Source: Clostridia bacterium
GTDB taxonomy: Bacteria; Bacillota; Clostridia; Oscillospirales; CAG-272
Length of the DNA stretch: 13,147 nt
Direction of reading: 5' to 3'
Assembly: GCA_017453085.1 (NCBI GenBank)
Contig: JAFTKV010000173.1
Location: 1-13,147 of the forward strand
Shown here: positions 13,119 through 13,147 of the stretch, one piece after another
Layout of the letters: the number at the start of each line of letters is the position of its first letter
Numbering within the stretch: position 1 is the stretch's first letter
The notes under the pieces: generated by a model
Told to the model about the DNA's origin: nothing
Databases searched by the model: none
The model's input: only the letters and a program-made list of their open reading frames with translations
Position numbers and translations under genes: made by a program

Positions 13119-13147
13119 GCACTCCTCTGCAACATCACAAAGAAACA

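Noticed and set aside
12883..13122. Minus-strand 79-codon Arg/Pro-rich frame near the end
   Set aside because: Its sequence is entirely the palindromic element; the composition is that of GC-rich non-coding DNA.

Overview
The window looks like chromosomal DNA of an uncultured or little-studied Clostridia-type Firmicute, probably a gut Oscillospirales/Ruminococcaceae relative. This rests on moderate-to-high GC coding sequence, strong AGGAGG-type ribosome sites, sigma-A promoters with 17-bp spacers, Firmicute-like Arg and ABC proteins, and many short palindromic repeats between genes. The placement is inference; no rRNA or marker gene is present.

Layout. Bases 1-155 are the 3' end of an rtcB-type RNA ligase gene (+), followed by an intrinsic terminator. 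About 520 gene-free bases of palindromes follow. From 10976 down to 736 the minus strand carries one co-directional cluster: argG, argH, argB, argF, carA and a carB-dapF in-frame fusion. Two gaps of about 290-300 bp, before argH and before argB, are filled with repeats. A divergent region (10977-11306) holds a consensus argG promoter overlapped by two tandem ARG boxes with the canonical 3-bp gap, and an opposing promoter for a two-gene ABC exporter (11307-12826, +). A terminator and a long palindromic non-coding element close the window.

How the genes fit together. CarA/CarB make carbamoyl phosphate. ArgF joins it to ornithine to give citrulline, and ArgG and ArgH convert citrulline to arginine. 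ArgB catalyses the second step of ornithine synthesis; argC, argJ and argD are not in the window.

Most notable: (1) CarA has lost all three glutaminase triad residues (Cys to Gly245, His to Thr328, Glu to Val330), so the synthase should depend on free ammonia. (2) CarB runs in frame, without stop or ribosome site, into a full-length diaminopimelate epimerase-like domain. (3) That domain keeps its substrate-binding motifs and second catalytic Cys (Cys1291) but has Gly1142 where the first catalytic Cys belongs. Together these suggest a rewired carbamoyl phosphate synthase carrying a DAP-binding domain of unknown purpose. (4) A modular hairpin repeat occurs four times, each time at a gene boundary of the arg cluster.
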